Shown here: piece by piece, positions 1-12,000 of the stretch
Position numbering within the stretch: the stretch's first letter is position 1
How the letters are laid out: each line of letters opens with the position of its first letter
NCBI GenBank assembly: GCA_019055375.1
Contig: JAHQIW010000218.1
Location: forward strand, 62,001-126,000
DNA: 64,000 nucleotides
From: Parelaphostrongylus tenuis
Taxonomy: Eukaryota > Nematoda > Chromadorea > Rhabditida > Metastrongylidae
Reading direction: 5' to 3'
The notes under the pieces: model-generated
The model's input: only the letters and a program-made list of their open reading frames with translations
Told to the model about the DNA's origin: nothing
The model's database searches: none
Program-made: the position numbers and the translations under genes

Positions 1-838
1 TGGTTATCCAGAGCCTCTGAGACCGCGCCTGTTTCCACCGAATCAAAGGCTTTCTTCAGATCGATGGAAGTGAGACAGAGTGGTTGTTTGTACTCTCGTG
101 AAACTTCAATGAGTCTTGTAATTGTGCAGATGTGGTCTATAGTACTAAATCCTTCTCGGAACCTTGCTTGTTCGCATGGCTGTGCTTCGTCCATTGTTCT
201 GTCAGTCCTGTTTAGGATGACTCGAGTAGAGAATTTGAAGACAACGGACAGAAAGCAGATTGGGCGATAATTGTCTATGTCGTAAAGGTCTCCCTTTTTG
301 AACAAAATTACGCTCTTGCTGGTTTACCAATGAATGGGGACCTTGCATTTTGACAGGTAGCGACTGAAGAGCCGAGCCAGGATGTTAATGAGAACTGGCG
401 ACAGGTTTTTCATGTGTTCTGGTCTAATCCTGTCTGGACAAGGTGTTCTGTTCTTCACCGACGATATAGCATGTCGGATTTCGGAAGGGAGGACCGGTGA
501 ACGACATCATCATCTCCTTTCAATTTATATGACGGTAACAGGACATGGTTAGCGAAGAGATCCGAGTAGTACTGGCGGATGATTTTCTCCATAGCCCTTC
601 TGGAAGCTGTAAGTGTCCCCTCAGGGCACCGGAGTGCAGTCATCTTGGTCTTATAATTGGCGAAGCCTCGCTGGGCTTTGCAAATGCTCTTTCCAGTTTC
701 TACAGCTTCTGCCACAACTGCTGCTCGTCTCTCTTTGAGGTCTTATTTTATCGCTTCTCTGCAGCGTTTCGCAAGTTCAGACGTGAGGTTTCGGAAGCCT
801 GTAGCTCGTGCGATTCCATTTTGACGTTGTAATAGAAA
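1..838 (-). mobile_element. RTE-type non-LTR retrotransposon fragment (reverse transcriptase N-terminal half)
   Basis: The reverse complement encodes, in one almost uninterrupted frame, the linker and first fingers/palm blocks of an RTE-clade reverse transcriptase: LTSELAKRCREAIK, DLKERRAAVVAEAVETGKS, RPEHMKNLSPVLINILARLF, DNYRPICFLSVVF, FSTIDHI and DLKKAFDSVE. The last block reaches base 1, so the element continues outside the window. It is broken by an in-frame TAA at 743-745 (where Glu is expected between IK and DLKERR) and another after PIHW near 330. The 5' end is truncated at about 838, normal for target-primed reverse transcription. An old, inactive copy. Family assignment rests on the characteristic RTE blocks, recognised by eye. 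Confidence 0.9.
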
Positions 839-1240
839 GAAAACATTTGTATTCCCACACCACAGGACAGAGCAGATCTCTATAACTGTAAGTGACCATT
901 CGATAGCATAACTTTCCACGATTCCAACGCCGTGTTTGTTTTCTAAAAAGACCGTTTCACTGCAGTGTAGCGGACAAAATAAGATCGAGTTTAACATATG
1001 CGAGCACTTGTTTTTCGGCCATTTTGTTTGAGGGTAGGAGCTTGGGGGTGGCCGTGGTTTCGATACAGCGATCGATCGATTGCACTAAACCGTTACACAT
1101 TGAAGTGCAATATTTGTTATATAGATTGAAATATTCATCTCCGCTTTGAGAAAAACTTCAGATAAAACTTGCGAATGTGATACTACAAAACTTACCTTAC
1201 ACTTTCAAATGCTTTTCGTGCTTCCAACGAAGTAGCAATG
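838..1240. mobile_element. Internal fragment of foldback element family A
   Basis: This stretch matches, base for base over long runs, the middle of the family A element at 37740-38230. Shared blocks include TTCCACGATTCCAACGC, a CGATCGATCGAT run, and the CTTTTCGTGCTTCCAACGAAG block that begins the other arm. Terminal inverted repeats are missing, so it is an eroded or truncated copy abutting the RTE fragment. No coding capacity is seen. Confidence 0.6.
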
Positions 1241-1660
1241 AGAGCGCGGCTAGTGCAAAATTAATGTTAAGAAAGGGCCTTATTAATAAAGGAACACGTA
1301 GCGAGAAAGCAGTAGCTAGAGACTTTAGCTATCAAATGGTTGCTATTAGGTGTACAGATATGATTCCGCCGCTTTTTTTTACGGTTTAAAAATTCAATCA
1401 TTGCATAAAATCTTTATACTAAACTTCATTTGAAGATATCAGTAGTTTCTTCTGTTAAGCACTTCCATGGTGTTAATGATAGTATTTTTAAAATAATCGT
1501 GATGCAATACAATAACAATACAGTCTAGTACTGCAACACAAACAATACAATAATCGTACAGTGGCTAACGTTCCAGCGAGGTGCGCCTTTTTTCATTTTA
1601 GGGCTTTCAATTATACATTAACGACCAACCGCTCGGAGTCAGTGCGTAGGTCAGGCTCGG
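1240..1660. other. No gene or repeat recognised
   Basis: AT-rich intergenic sequence. Only short open frames occur, with no splice-site or protein-family support. A short AC/AAT-rich tract near 1500-1560 is the only compositional feature. Confidence 0.5.
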
Positions 1661-2045
1661 TCTTGGGAATTATTCAAATATACCTGATGATCACTTTTAA
1701 GCCACGCATGTGATCTGTTATAGGGCAACTTATAGAGCTTGATACATGCGTTTCATTATTATCAGATATTTTAAAATTTGACCGTGGTGTTAAGAAAACA
1801 CTCAAAACGAAAAGTATGATAAATTAACGATACGAGCCAAGAGCAATCGAGTGTATACACGTCACATTCAGTGATATTCCTTAATAGAACGTGTAAAGTG
1901 TTCGTCGTCGCTACTCTTAGTGTGGGCTGTGTGCCTCCCAGAGGATGGCAAAAGACGAAGGGTACCGTCTGACTGATGAGACTGTCAAGGTCGAAACACG
2001 TGTATCAGGCTCAGTTGCCTTATATCAGGCCACATACGTGACTCA
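1660..2045 (+). repeat. Family D repeat (hammerhead-bearing, foldback-type)
   Basis: Carries the family D signature: a CACATGTG-like block and TTAAGCCACGCATGTGATC near 1700, a decayed left-arm block GATACATGCGTTT near 1741, and an intact right-arm hammerhead at 1967-2010. The same blocks recur at about 11.1, 23.8-24.2, 34.3, 39.2 and 49.4-49.9 kb. The copy is an imperfect palindrome with no open reading frame of note, so it is best read as a non-autonomous element. Confidence 0.6.
1967..2010 (+). ncRNA. Hammerhead ribozyme, consensus core intact
   Basis: All core positions of the hammerhead fold are present in order. Stem I 5' strand is GTCTGA (1967-1972), then CTGATGA (1973-1979). Stem II is GAC (1980-1982)/GTC (1990-1992) with a 7-nt loop, followed by GAAA (1993-1996). 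The minimal stem III is the self-complementary ACACGTGT, then the cleavage-site A at 2004, then stem I 3' strand TCAGGC (2005-2010), which pairs six bases with GTCTGA (one G.U). The very short stem III resembles newt-satellite and other repeat-borne hammerheads, which fold best as dimers. Self-cleavage is inferred, not shown. Confidence 0.75.
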
Positions 2046-2259
2046 AAAACTGTAATTAGCATTTTGGAAATTTAATGTGGTCTTGAGAAATATTCGAACG
2101 AAAGGTATGATATTATCAAATATATAAATATTAAGTATAATTTCCATCATTGAAAACAATATTTCCTGTGGGCGATTTGTGAATGCCATCGAAGAAAAAT
2201 TTGAACAGTAAGTTGAAGAAATTTGGTGGAATTTTTTTTCAAATTTGCTAATTTGTAGT

Positions 2260-2760
2260 TTAAGTTTGGTAATATCAACTGGTAGCCTGACTGTGCAATG
2301 TCGGGAGAGCAAGGTGAATAAGGAAGAACCTTCTGGAACCTCCTACCTCAGCACTGCACTTTCTGAGGTTCTCAATCGGTTTTACAACATGAGGTTGAGC
2401 CTTATCATGCAGCAAAATCACTTTATCGTGTCTTACAGCCATTTCGACTGTCCTAATCGCAATTTATGATTCAATTTGGACAATTGTTATTGATAAAGTG
2501 CTGCATTAACCGCGATCACCACATTCCAAGAGCTCCTGATAGGAAGCGTTTTTCTGATCACACCATTCGTTCATACAACCTTCTTACCGTGAACATTTCA
2601 ATTTGCAGTTGATTTTGCTGTTTGTCCGGGGTCGGTCTATAATCGTTTGTTTTGCGAATTGTTAGAAAAAAAATCTAATTTTCGTCTCCGGTCACTATAT
2701 GATGCGAAAAGTCTTCCTTTTCGTCAGCGGTAGTTTTCTTCAAAAAGCAAAGCTTTTTTG
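2260..2760 (-). mobile_element. Mariner transposase relic (catalytic-domain part)
   Basis: Reverse-strand translation, switching frames, gives recognisable mariner DDE transposase blocks. The first catalytic region reads IVTGDEK near 2690. HDKVILLHDKAQPHV near 2410 corresponds to the usual LLHDNARPH second-Asp block. A PYSPCSPDIAQSGYQL stretch at about 2280-2330 corresponds to HPPYSPDLAPSDYHL. Frames are broken several times and no terminal inverted repeats were found. A dead copy. Confidence 0.75.
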
Positions 2761-3139
2761 CAAATGGCGATTTTCGGGTACAGAAGTCGCCATCACTAAA
2801 GTCCTATGGAAAACATCATATAAAATGCTGTGCACTTAACATATAGATAAATAACGTTTTAACGTACTTTGGAACAGAAAAAGAGCTTGGGCTTCTTTAT
2901 TTTTACCATTATTACCTCGCAAAATAGTCAGGCGGCGGAGTCAGATATGTACACTTAATAACGCTCTTACGAAAAGTTCTTGTCTAGCGAAAGGAGTCGT
3001 TTCTATATTTATCCCCGGTTGACATAGGAGAAGCACTCGTTTTCTCCCAGCGGCGAGGAATACTGGGTAATAAATTTCTGCCTTTAGTTATAGGAATAGA
3101 AAGAAAGAAACTTATAGAAAAGTTATAGAAAGAGCGCAT

Positions 3140-3310
3140 GCAGATTTGTTTGGGAAGATAAGCAGCATGACTCGGCTTAGCGGGAGGCCACCGCGAGTTA
3201 TTGTAAAGGCCAGATATGCATTCAATCACCTCAAACGGAGTTAAAAATTGAAGTCGAATGCATGGCGCATTTCTAAGAAATCGATCAACGCCGAGAGCTT
3301 TATCCTTTTT
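3140..3310 (+). repeat. tRNA-derived SINE, family S3 (body/tail only)
   Basis: Contains the S3 body shared with 29145-29330, 34915-35190 and 39370-39570: GATAAGCAGCA, GGCCACCGCGAGTTATTG, GCCAGATATGCATTCAA, ending CGATCAACGCCGAGAG. The tRNA-like head seen at 34.9 kb is missing, so the copy is 5' truncated. Confidence 0.65.
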
Positions 3311-5269
3311 ATCCTTTTATTGGTTATAAGAAAATTTTGATGAGTTATAGATTTTGAGAAGTTTGGATTTTTCCAGCTGATCGATGTTTTTTCAGTTTAA
3401 AATAAAATTCATTACCACTTTAGCGCTAAAACATGATCATACTATCGTGTATTTCTATCCCTTATGTGGCAGAAAGGCTGTAAAATTATAAGAATTACTC
3501 GCTTAACCCTTTCAATTAGTCCTTTTTTTCGCCGACGAACTTTTTTTTCAGCTGTGTTTCTGCTGTTCAACGTCGTCTATTGGATGTATTATATGCGAGA
3601 AGAAGATGGTCAATAGCATTCCAATGTCTTGACTATTATCAATTTATTTTTTGGTCGAGTCCACTGAGTCTTTCATTAAAATATATACTAAAAATCAGTA
3701 GTATTCTTTGTGTAAATATGCTATGTAAAAGGAAAAAGTTTACACTAATGTCACCATCATATGCTGTTTTGCACACTGCAGGCACTCCTCATGAATTTTC
3801 GAAATTCTTCCAAATTAGGGCTTGTCTTATAGGAATTAAAACTGTGAAAAAATCCTTTGCGAAATAATTTGTTTACTGTGTATGTTGTTCTGTTTTGTCA
3901 ATATTTGCTGTATTTTCATTTCTACTCTCTTTGTTCAGAACAACTTCGGTCAACGATATCGCCATAAAGAACACTGTGGCAGTTCTTGAGCAAGACACTG
4001 ATCCCACAGTGACCGGGTTTACGGGTCTCGAAATACCTGGTGGCAGTGTCCCTGCGTTTCTCGTAGTCGTTGAATTTTTTTGTTAATTAGGCTTTGCTTA
4101 AAGAGATAGGACGTGGTCCGAGAGTTTTCTGTGGTCCAATGTTTTATCTACAATTTGAAAGTACTGTAGATTACATTACTTCCAAGACGGGTTCACCGAT
4201 GATTTCCAATCTTCTGCTCTTCAAGATAAATTATAGTTATCATTGGTTGGCTTTATTATATCGTTATTGTTTCTTTTGGGGTGGAAAGAAATAGATCTTT
4301 CCCGTCATTTCTCGACTTATACATAATTTATTTGGTTTGAAGTTGAAATAAATGTTGACTTAGAGCTTGCTATTTTTTTATCCTCGTTAGCGACTATGGA
4401 AGAAAAGAGTGTCGAAATGTGATCAACAAGCTCACTGATGATTATCATTTCTTTCGTCAGTAATTATAGCAGGGAGCGATGTCGAAATGTAATCAACGAA
4501 CCCACTAATGTTCAATGATTTCTCGATTACAGAACGATAATGCGATAGCGTCATCAAGACTTGGTAGGCAAGAACCTAACCCTCATGGATATTTACATAG
4601 TGTTTTAGATATACTGGCAAGATTCTATTCCAATAGTAATCAGTGCTTCCAGGTGACGGCGGAGCATAATCGATCATAGTAGTTATGGTCAACCACACCC
4701 ATTTTTTTTTATTTGAGCAATAAGGGGGGCCTACACTGCAGAGTGGAAGCACTGTTCCATATGTACACACAAGAGCTTGATTGGATCCTAACCCAGCAAA
4801 TCAAATCTCCTATATCTATGGTGCCGAGAAATTGCTGCCGTAGTTAGCCGTATTTGGCAAGTATCTTCCGATCTATAACGGTTAGCAAGTGACTATGGTT
4901 GAGACTTGAAAGTGTTCTGATACAGCTATCCCATCGTCCTACGGTTTTTTACAGACAATAGCGAAGACAAAAATTCTGGATTAGCAGCCGATCCTACATG
5001 CAAATCCAGCCGGCTTCGCGTATAATGTGTAGACGTCAGGGAGCAAACTGATTCCGGTACTCTATGTGCCGGGTAATATGGAATAGAAACCTTAGGACTA
5101 ATTGCTTCGATTTTTATGCATCTGATAAGAAGTACAATTGTAATGTTGATCACATGTTCTTATGGCACATCTTTGAAAAATCCCCACTTTAAATTGAGAA
5201 ATACATCTCGTAACTACGCAATTTGTACACTTGAAATAAAAAATGTTAAACTGATTGCGTATCTAATCT
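3310..5269. other. Intergenic; no gene confirmed
   Basis: About 2 kb downstream of the PAN/SOD-like gene. Two open stretches look better than background: 3927-4084 on the plus strand, preceded by a TTTGTTCAG acceptor-like sequence, and 4576-4770 on the minus strand. Neither could be joined to other exons or recognised. Two near-duplicate blocks around GTCGAAATGTGATCAAC at 4412 and 4470 show a small local duplication. Confidence 0.4.
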
Positions 5270-8200
5270 CTAGCCTAAGATCAAAACCGCTATCAAGAAA
5301 ATCCCAATTACACCTACAACAGAATCACTTCCGTTCAGTGCGTGATACCAGTCTGAAGTGTTTCCGTAAATCTTCAATTCTCCACAGTCGACGACGTTAG
5401 ATGTGTTCGCATCGACAACGACCACCACCTGAACAATGACAGTTTAGTAGTACAATGTCGACACTGACTACTAACTGGTCCATTTTTCGAAACCAGTAAT
5501 TTGTACATTTGAAATAATGATCGCCTTAAGAGATTATAAGGAAAAATACAAAGCAATGGCGACTTAGTTAAACCTTGCCAATAACGTCATCGCTGAGAAT
5601 ATGGAAATCATCGAGGCCAGTCCAAGGCTGAAATTCATGGTTGGACGATTTGGATAATCGTATAGAAAAGCCATCGATACGGAACAAATTCTTTTACTTG
5701 AACCGCCATTCCTCTGCTATCGCTATCCACGGTGACCAGCATTTTGCCCAAATTATCTTTTAGATGATTGATTTTGTGACAGGAGGACAGCTCGACGTCA
5801 GGAGCGTAAAAAATATGGAAATCCTGAAAAATGAAAAAAATAATTTAGATGCGAATAGTACAAGAAACGTTCAGGCTTTGAAAAAAGCGAAGTCATCGAA
5901 ACTACTACTACTACTATTACTACTATTACACTGAAGTTTTAGTATAATTGTATTGTGAAACTGAATTAAGAATATGACATTGCTCTCAAATAGGCAGAAA
6001 AAATTTCGGCAAGCATTTTGAAATTTCAAGAAATGAGCAAGTATAGTCTATGTAGTATTTGAACGATGTTTGTTCCACACACCAAGCTACACATTTACCT
6101 GATTCTCCTGTAGACCAGTCATTATCGCCAATAGTTTTGGATTTTGCCTTTTACGTTGCGCCAATTCCAAAACACCCTCGCCACCTTGAAATCCGGCCAA
6201 CCTAGCCACCAGACGGCCGCCTTCTAAAGCCTTACGTCATTATCTTATTTGATAGAAAAGCCGCCCTTCACAATTATTGCCTCTTAGTTATTCACTAGTT
6301 ATCTTAATTAACAATAACTGTTCAAATGCCAACAAACTTTCGGGCTCCCACTAATGATCAAAATACTTTCTTTATGGAAGCGCAGAGTGTTCAACGTTGA
6401 TAAAATTTTCAGGTCATGCTCTTCACATTCAATTCCACTTGTGGACATTACAACTTTGCGAACGATGAGGATCATTTTGACCCTCAAATATTCGAAGGTC
6501 TTTTTTTGCTTGACAAAGATTTTATCTGAATTTTAAGTAATTAGCCGAAAGCTCAAATCTCCGGCCGACACTGCGTTTGTTCACACTCCGTTCGCCTTAT
6601 TTGCTCAGCTGAAGTTTGGGAGCTTTTATCGGATTACACTAAACTCATTCAATAGCCCAAATCTTGACGAATTTGAAGCTTGAACTGGTTTTCGAAAACG
6701 TTCTCATAGCGTACGGTGAGAGCGAGAATAAAATTTGTTTCACATTCGGAATTTTTCTTTGCACCTAGAAGTTATATATGGATAAAAAGTCTACAAACTT
6801 GTGGGGAAAATCATGTTCTATCAGAGTGATGCAAGGTATTTTTTAAAACATCGAAAAAGTGGTTCTTTTTGATTACGGGGGAACAATTTAGAAGCCGATC
6901 TATTCTGTGAGGAACTTTTCATAGGAGTGTTGGTGACCAATGGAAAGCTGAGACTTGAGGCTACAGCACCACGTCGCCGGAGATCCCACTTCATCGATAA
7001 ATCTTAACAATTTCTTGATTATCAGTGCACCCAAGATTCTCAATTCTCACATCAATGCGTAATTTCCCGCGCATTCTTTATTCTTGGCCATGGTATACGA
7101 AGAAGAGATAGGGGTATGGCGGTTCATTTCCGTTATCTCCACCCTGTTTGAGCCCTTTAGAAAAAACACATTTTTTACTTTTAAAAGACTTTTTGGTAAC
7201 TATTCGGCAACTAAAATCTAATGAATTTGAACGACGTATTCTGCTCCTTGAAAGCCCTATTGTTTGCCCTATAAGCATTGAGATAATCGCTGGATAAAGT
7301 TCTTTTCGCAAGCAATTTATGATGATTAAATAGTCAATCTATTTCTTAAAAATGTTTAAAGCCTTACCCGTGGTAGGTACGTCAGGGACATACACCGGTG
7401 CTTCGCAGATCTCGCCCTTCTCGTCAGTGACTCACGTCTCATGGAGTCGATGTCATGGATCAATTTTGTTCTACCAGCCGAGATCCATCGACTGAGAAGT
7501 TATTGTACACTGTGCCGTCACCACGTAGGCCATCCTCCTTTCTACAATGCAGGGTTTAATGTGGGCCATGGGTCACTGACGAGGAGGGCGAGACCTCCGA
7601 AACACCGGTGTATGAGCCTGGAGTACCAAGCTAAGGTAAGGCTTTAAACATTCTTAAAAATTAGATTGAACGTTTATGGCGAGGTTTTAAATACAGTCGA
7701 TGCCATGGATCAATGATTAAATAGGGCAAATCTCGGAAATTTCAAAAGGGTACTTGGTTTTTATACTTCCTGTAGCGCTGTAACAACAAAAGAATGTCAG
7801 ATTTCGGAAATTTGAATTACTTTCGATGTTCGTATCCTGATTTGACCTCTTGAAAAAAAAACGCTTTTTTTGATTCTTTTAGAGATCCAAAAATTGCTTG
7901 ATAGCTGAAATTTCGTCAATTCAAAGGTGCATTTTATTGTCAGAATGGCTTACTTAATGCGCCTAACAGTAAAAGTTGTTCGATAGCTTAAATCCCGACC
8001 ACTCCCCTAGTAGCTTATTCTTGAAAACAACTTCTTGTTGTACTGTAGCAATCAAAAAAATTACGTTTCGTAGTTAATCGAGATGTTGCGAATAACGCAG
8101 TGACTTAGGACCAATGAACTCCCACCTTTTTGAGTGCTAAACCTAATCTTTTTTTGACTGCTGCAGTGGCTCTAAGAATTCTTCTACGAAAATCAAGTAC

Positions 8201-9032
8201 GTCTTTAAAATTGCTGAGATTTCAGCTATCGAACGATTATTGATTGTTCATAGAAAAACTTTACCGGGCGAGAAATTTTCAAGTGTGAGACAAATTTTAT
8301 TTCGACTGCTACAGCATGAAAAAATTTGATAAATGAAATATACCGTTCAATTTCACTTGATCTCAGCTATTGAATAAATATTATTAAACTAGTGGAATAG
8401 GTCTTTTCTAGAAAATAACCAATGGCTCATGCGCGCAGTCCCTGAAATGAGGTTGCGTACGAGAGAAGTTATTTCCAAATTCAAGGGCTTTTGAGGCAGT
8501 TGAGCGCTATTCTTTTAAGAAGTACGTTTACAAAAAATTTTCATGGATAATTCAAGTTTTTTAACAAATAGATTCATAAGAATCGAAATCTAACTATATA
8601 ATTCCAAAAATGCGCTATGATTTAGAAAAATCGAATTGCGATTATGAGACGTATATTTTATTCATTATTAGAACGTACCGTGAAATTATTTTCAAGCAAC
8701 AAACACAGTATTAGAATCAGAATCTTTCAAGCTATCGATTGATTACCATAATATAAAGAAAATAGGCGAAAATTATTTGATAACAGCTAGAAATATAATC
8801 CTTTTCGCAAGTCTATGGTTCTTCCTTTAGGAAGAGGAATGGTTTTGGGCAGCATTAGGGTTATCGTTCTAAAATTTTTCACACAGGAGTATCAGCGATA
8901 TTTTAACAATTTTCGATGAATATATTCCCCTGAGAACTTAATCAACCCGAATTCGTAGTGGAGCACGCACCACTCTTCATCACCGTCCGAATGGCGCGGC
9001 CAGCTGAGGGTCATAATGACCTTCACCGTTCG

Positions 9033-9082
<50 letters not shown>

Positions 9083-12000
9083 GTATATCCTATGAACTCA
9101 AAACAGAGCTTTCTCTGGTGAACAACCGGCACAGAAGCCATGTTGAACAAACAAGTGACTGACTACAGGAAGTATAGGAAGAAATCTGTACGCCAAAATA
9201 AACTAAACTAAAACAAGTAATCTCCATGGAGCTGATACCGGCCTCTGTATCGCTTAAGAAAAGACCTCTAAAGAGGTCACGTAGTCACAAAGAGTTAGTA
9301 AAATAGCACTAAAGTGCATTGTGTATCGCCAGTCAAATATTTTGTTAAGACGGGTCATTGAAGCAAACAGTACTATCGCATCAAATGATCACATGTTCTT
9401 GAACTAATCGCCAATACCTTAACCTCGTATCGGCTCACTCACGTGAAAAAATGTCAGGTATTAGTCAAAATTTATGAAATGCACAGGTAGTCTGTAGCCT
9501 GAGCTTGCTATCCAAGCTCACCAAACTTTACCTTTAGTTCGAGTCAGCAAATTGAAAGCACATTTGTGGTAGAGGATAGAACCACTAATTAATACAACGG
9601 ATGGCCACCACCGGTAATCAAATACGCCAGATATATATTCAGCCACCACGACGATACAAATAGAGTCAGAGAAATTACGTATATCCAGGTGATTGACGAA
9701 CCGGACGTTAAATTTCCATTTTGTTGAGAAAATTTCAAAACAAGGTTAGAAAACGCTTATTGTCAGGATGCCAAGGATTATAGCGCGTGTTTTTTTTTCT
9801 TACATCAATGATATACAGTCGCATGCTGCAATAAAGCTGCAATTCGACAATAAGCATTTATTTGATTCGACGCTTACCTTGTGGACGAGCACAGACATTT
9901 TCGAAATAGTTGCCTTTCTTTCGTGTTGATTCCGTTCGCCGTTTGCCAATCTTCTCTGATAAAACGCATGCCTAAAACGGTCCTCATTCAGCAAATACAT
10001 TATTTGTTCAATGATAATGAGTTGGGAAATTTTTAGAAATAGGTAATTTCTAACAAAACAATGTCAAAAGTTGATAATCAATTCTGATTTGTGACTATTC
10101 ATGTAAAGATTGAAGCTCAAAGGCATTCAAGAGCTGTGAGCTTGGCTCCTCTGTCGACCACTCTGTCACAGACCCGATCAAAATAATATAATCTGACAAG
10201 GATGTAACATGTCTATTGAGATTCATCAGTAACATCTTCCCTCAGTTCAGATATAATTTCCTTCAGTTGTTCCATCATCTGATTTGCGGTGATTTTTTTA
10301 CTCGGCGGCAATGCGGGAGGGTGCTACTGATGAGTCCCAATAAGACGAAATAGGCCATTGTGTAGCACTAGGCCTAACAGCTCAAAACATGTTACATCCT
10401 TAGCAGTGAGCTTAATGTATAGAATTTTACAAAACATCCAAACACTCTTTAATCTAACGCCAAAAAAATCGATGGTCCAAATGTAATCCAAACTACGGCT
10501 TTACTTTGCCGGTCCGTCTGTGGTGCCCTTATACTTTATGAACCAAGTTAATTTGGCCCTGTTTATTTTACTTTCTCAGTTCAGATTATTCATTGCGTCT
10601 GCTAAAGCTCAGACCCATCATCAGTATTACAGTACACAAGGGGGTACTAGGGGCAACGGATTGGGACATAGCTTTCAGCCCTAATACTTACCTAGTTGTT
10701 GGAACACAATGCGATTCGTTTTGCGAGCACTACAGAGTTTCTGAACCATCTACGCAACGCTGTTTACATCGCGTACGTGATCAAGTCCGCTGACGTTACC
10801 TTTATAGAAATATAGGAATGACTGCGTTATACAGTCATTCTTAAATTCACTGAAAGAGAAGGAGCAAGAAATATCAGCGCATTCCCGAATTAGCAGCTCA
10901 TAGTCTTCCTAAGAAAATGCATAGATTGCTCAACCTTTAGATAGTATGGGAAACAGTTCGCGAACACCTCTTGCATTAACCGAATATTATAGCTCTGAAA
11001 GCGTAATTATCGGTAAAAATCTTCTGCTTTCGTTTCGAGTGTTTTCTCAAGAGCACAGCTCAAAATTCAAGATATCAAATAATCATTTTTGAGCCACGCA
11101 TGTCATGTGCTCTGTTGAAAAAGGGCTAACTTGAACAGTCCGATACACGTGTTTCGACCTTGCAGTTTCGTCAGTTCGGCAATTACCCTTTCTTGCCTTT
11201 GCGAATTTGGCGCTTATTATAGGGCGTACTTTTCTTAGTTGATCAAAAATTTTTACTCCAATTCGTAGAATCCTCTAGGTTCTATGTGAAAAAGATTCGC
11301 TCTATCGTCCTCTGCGCTGCAGTTTTTATTTTCACATCATATTCTCAATTTGCTATTAAGCCAGAGACTGAGGATTCGAGCTATCGAATGATTACTATTA
11401 TAAATGTCTGAGGAAAAGCGGAAAAGGCCTTGTTTTTGAAGGGTTGACAAGTGCATCCCAATAATCTAAAAATACCTATTCGTGCACCTCAGTTTGTGTT
11501 TAGCAAATGATAGGACAGTCGATGATATATTGGGTCGTCTCATAAATTCTTTCGCATTTTGGCACTTTCGTTAATTTAGTTATTAATTATTTGAAGGAAT
11601 GTAATAAGTTCTTAACACTTATGAGCGACAAATGAAAACCCTCTCATTTGCTGAAGAGGAACTTTTCTCAAGAGTTTTAGTAATCACTCGAAAGCTGAGA
11701 CTTTAGGGTACAACCTCACGTCACGTGTTTTCGAAAAAGCCTTCTTTTGACGTTGCTACAGGAGAGCGTTGCAGACGCACATATTTCTCGCCGGAAAGAG
11801 CTCTTTCTTTAGATCATTGGCAATCGTTCGATAGCGTAATCGTTTCTAATTCCAAAGCTGTGCTTGTATTCTAAGAAGATCGTTTTTCTGGTACGCAGCA
11901 ATTAAAATAAGTTAAATTCTCATCTGCGACCAAGGGGTTCTTTGGCCAAAAAACGTGCCTGTGCGTGAGGCGGCCACGTGAACTGCTGACGCAATACTTT

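Noticed and set aside
5574..5823. Frameshift in the SOD-like domain
   Set aside because: An apparent frame change near 5660-5700 is explained by a 70-nt intron (5628-5697) with GTAAAAG donor and AATTTCAG acceptor.
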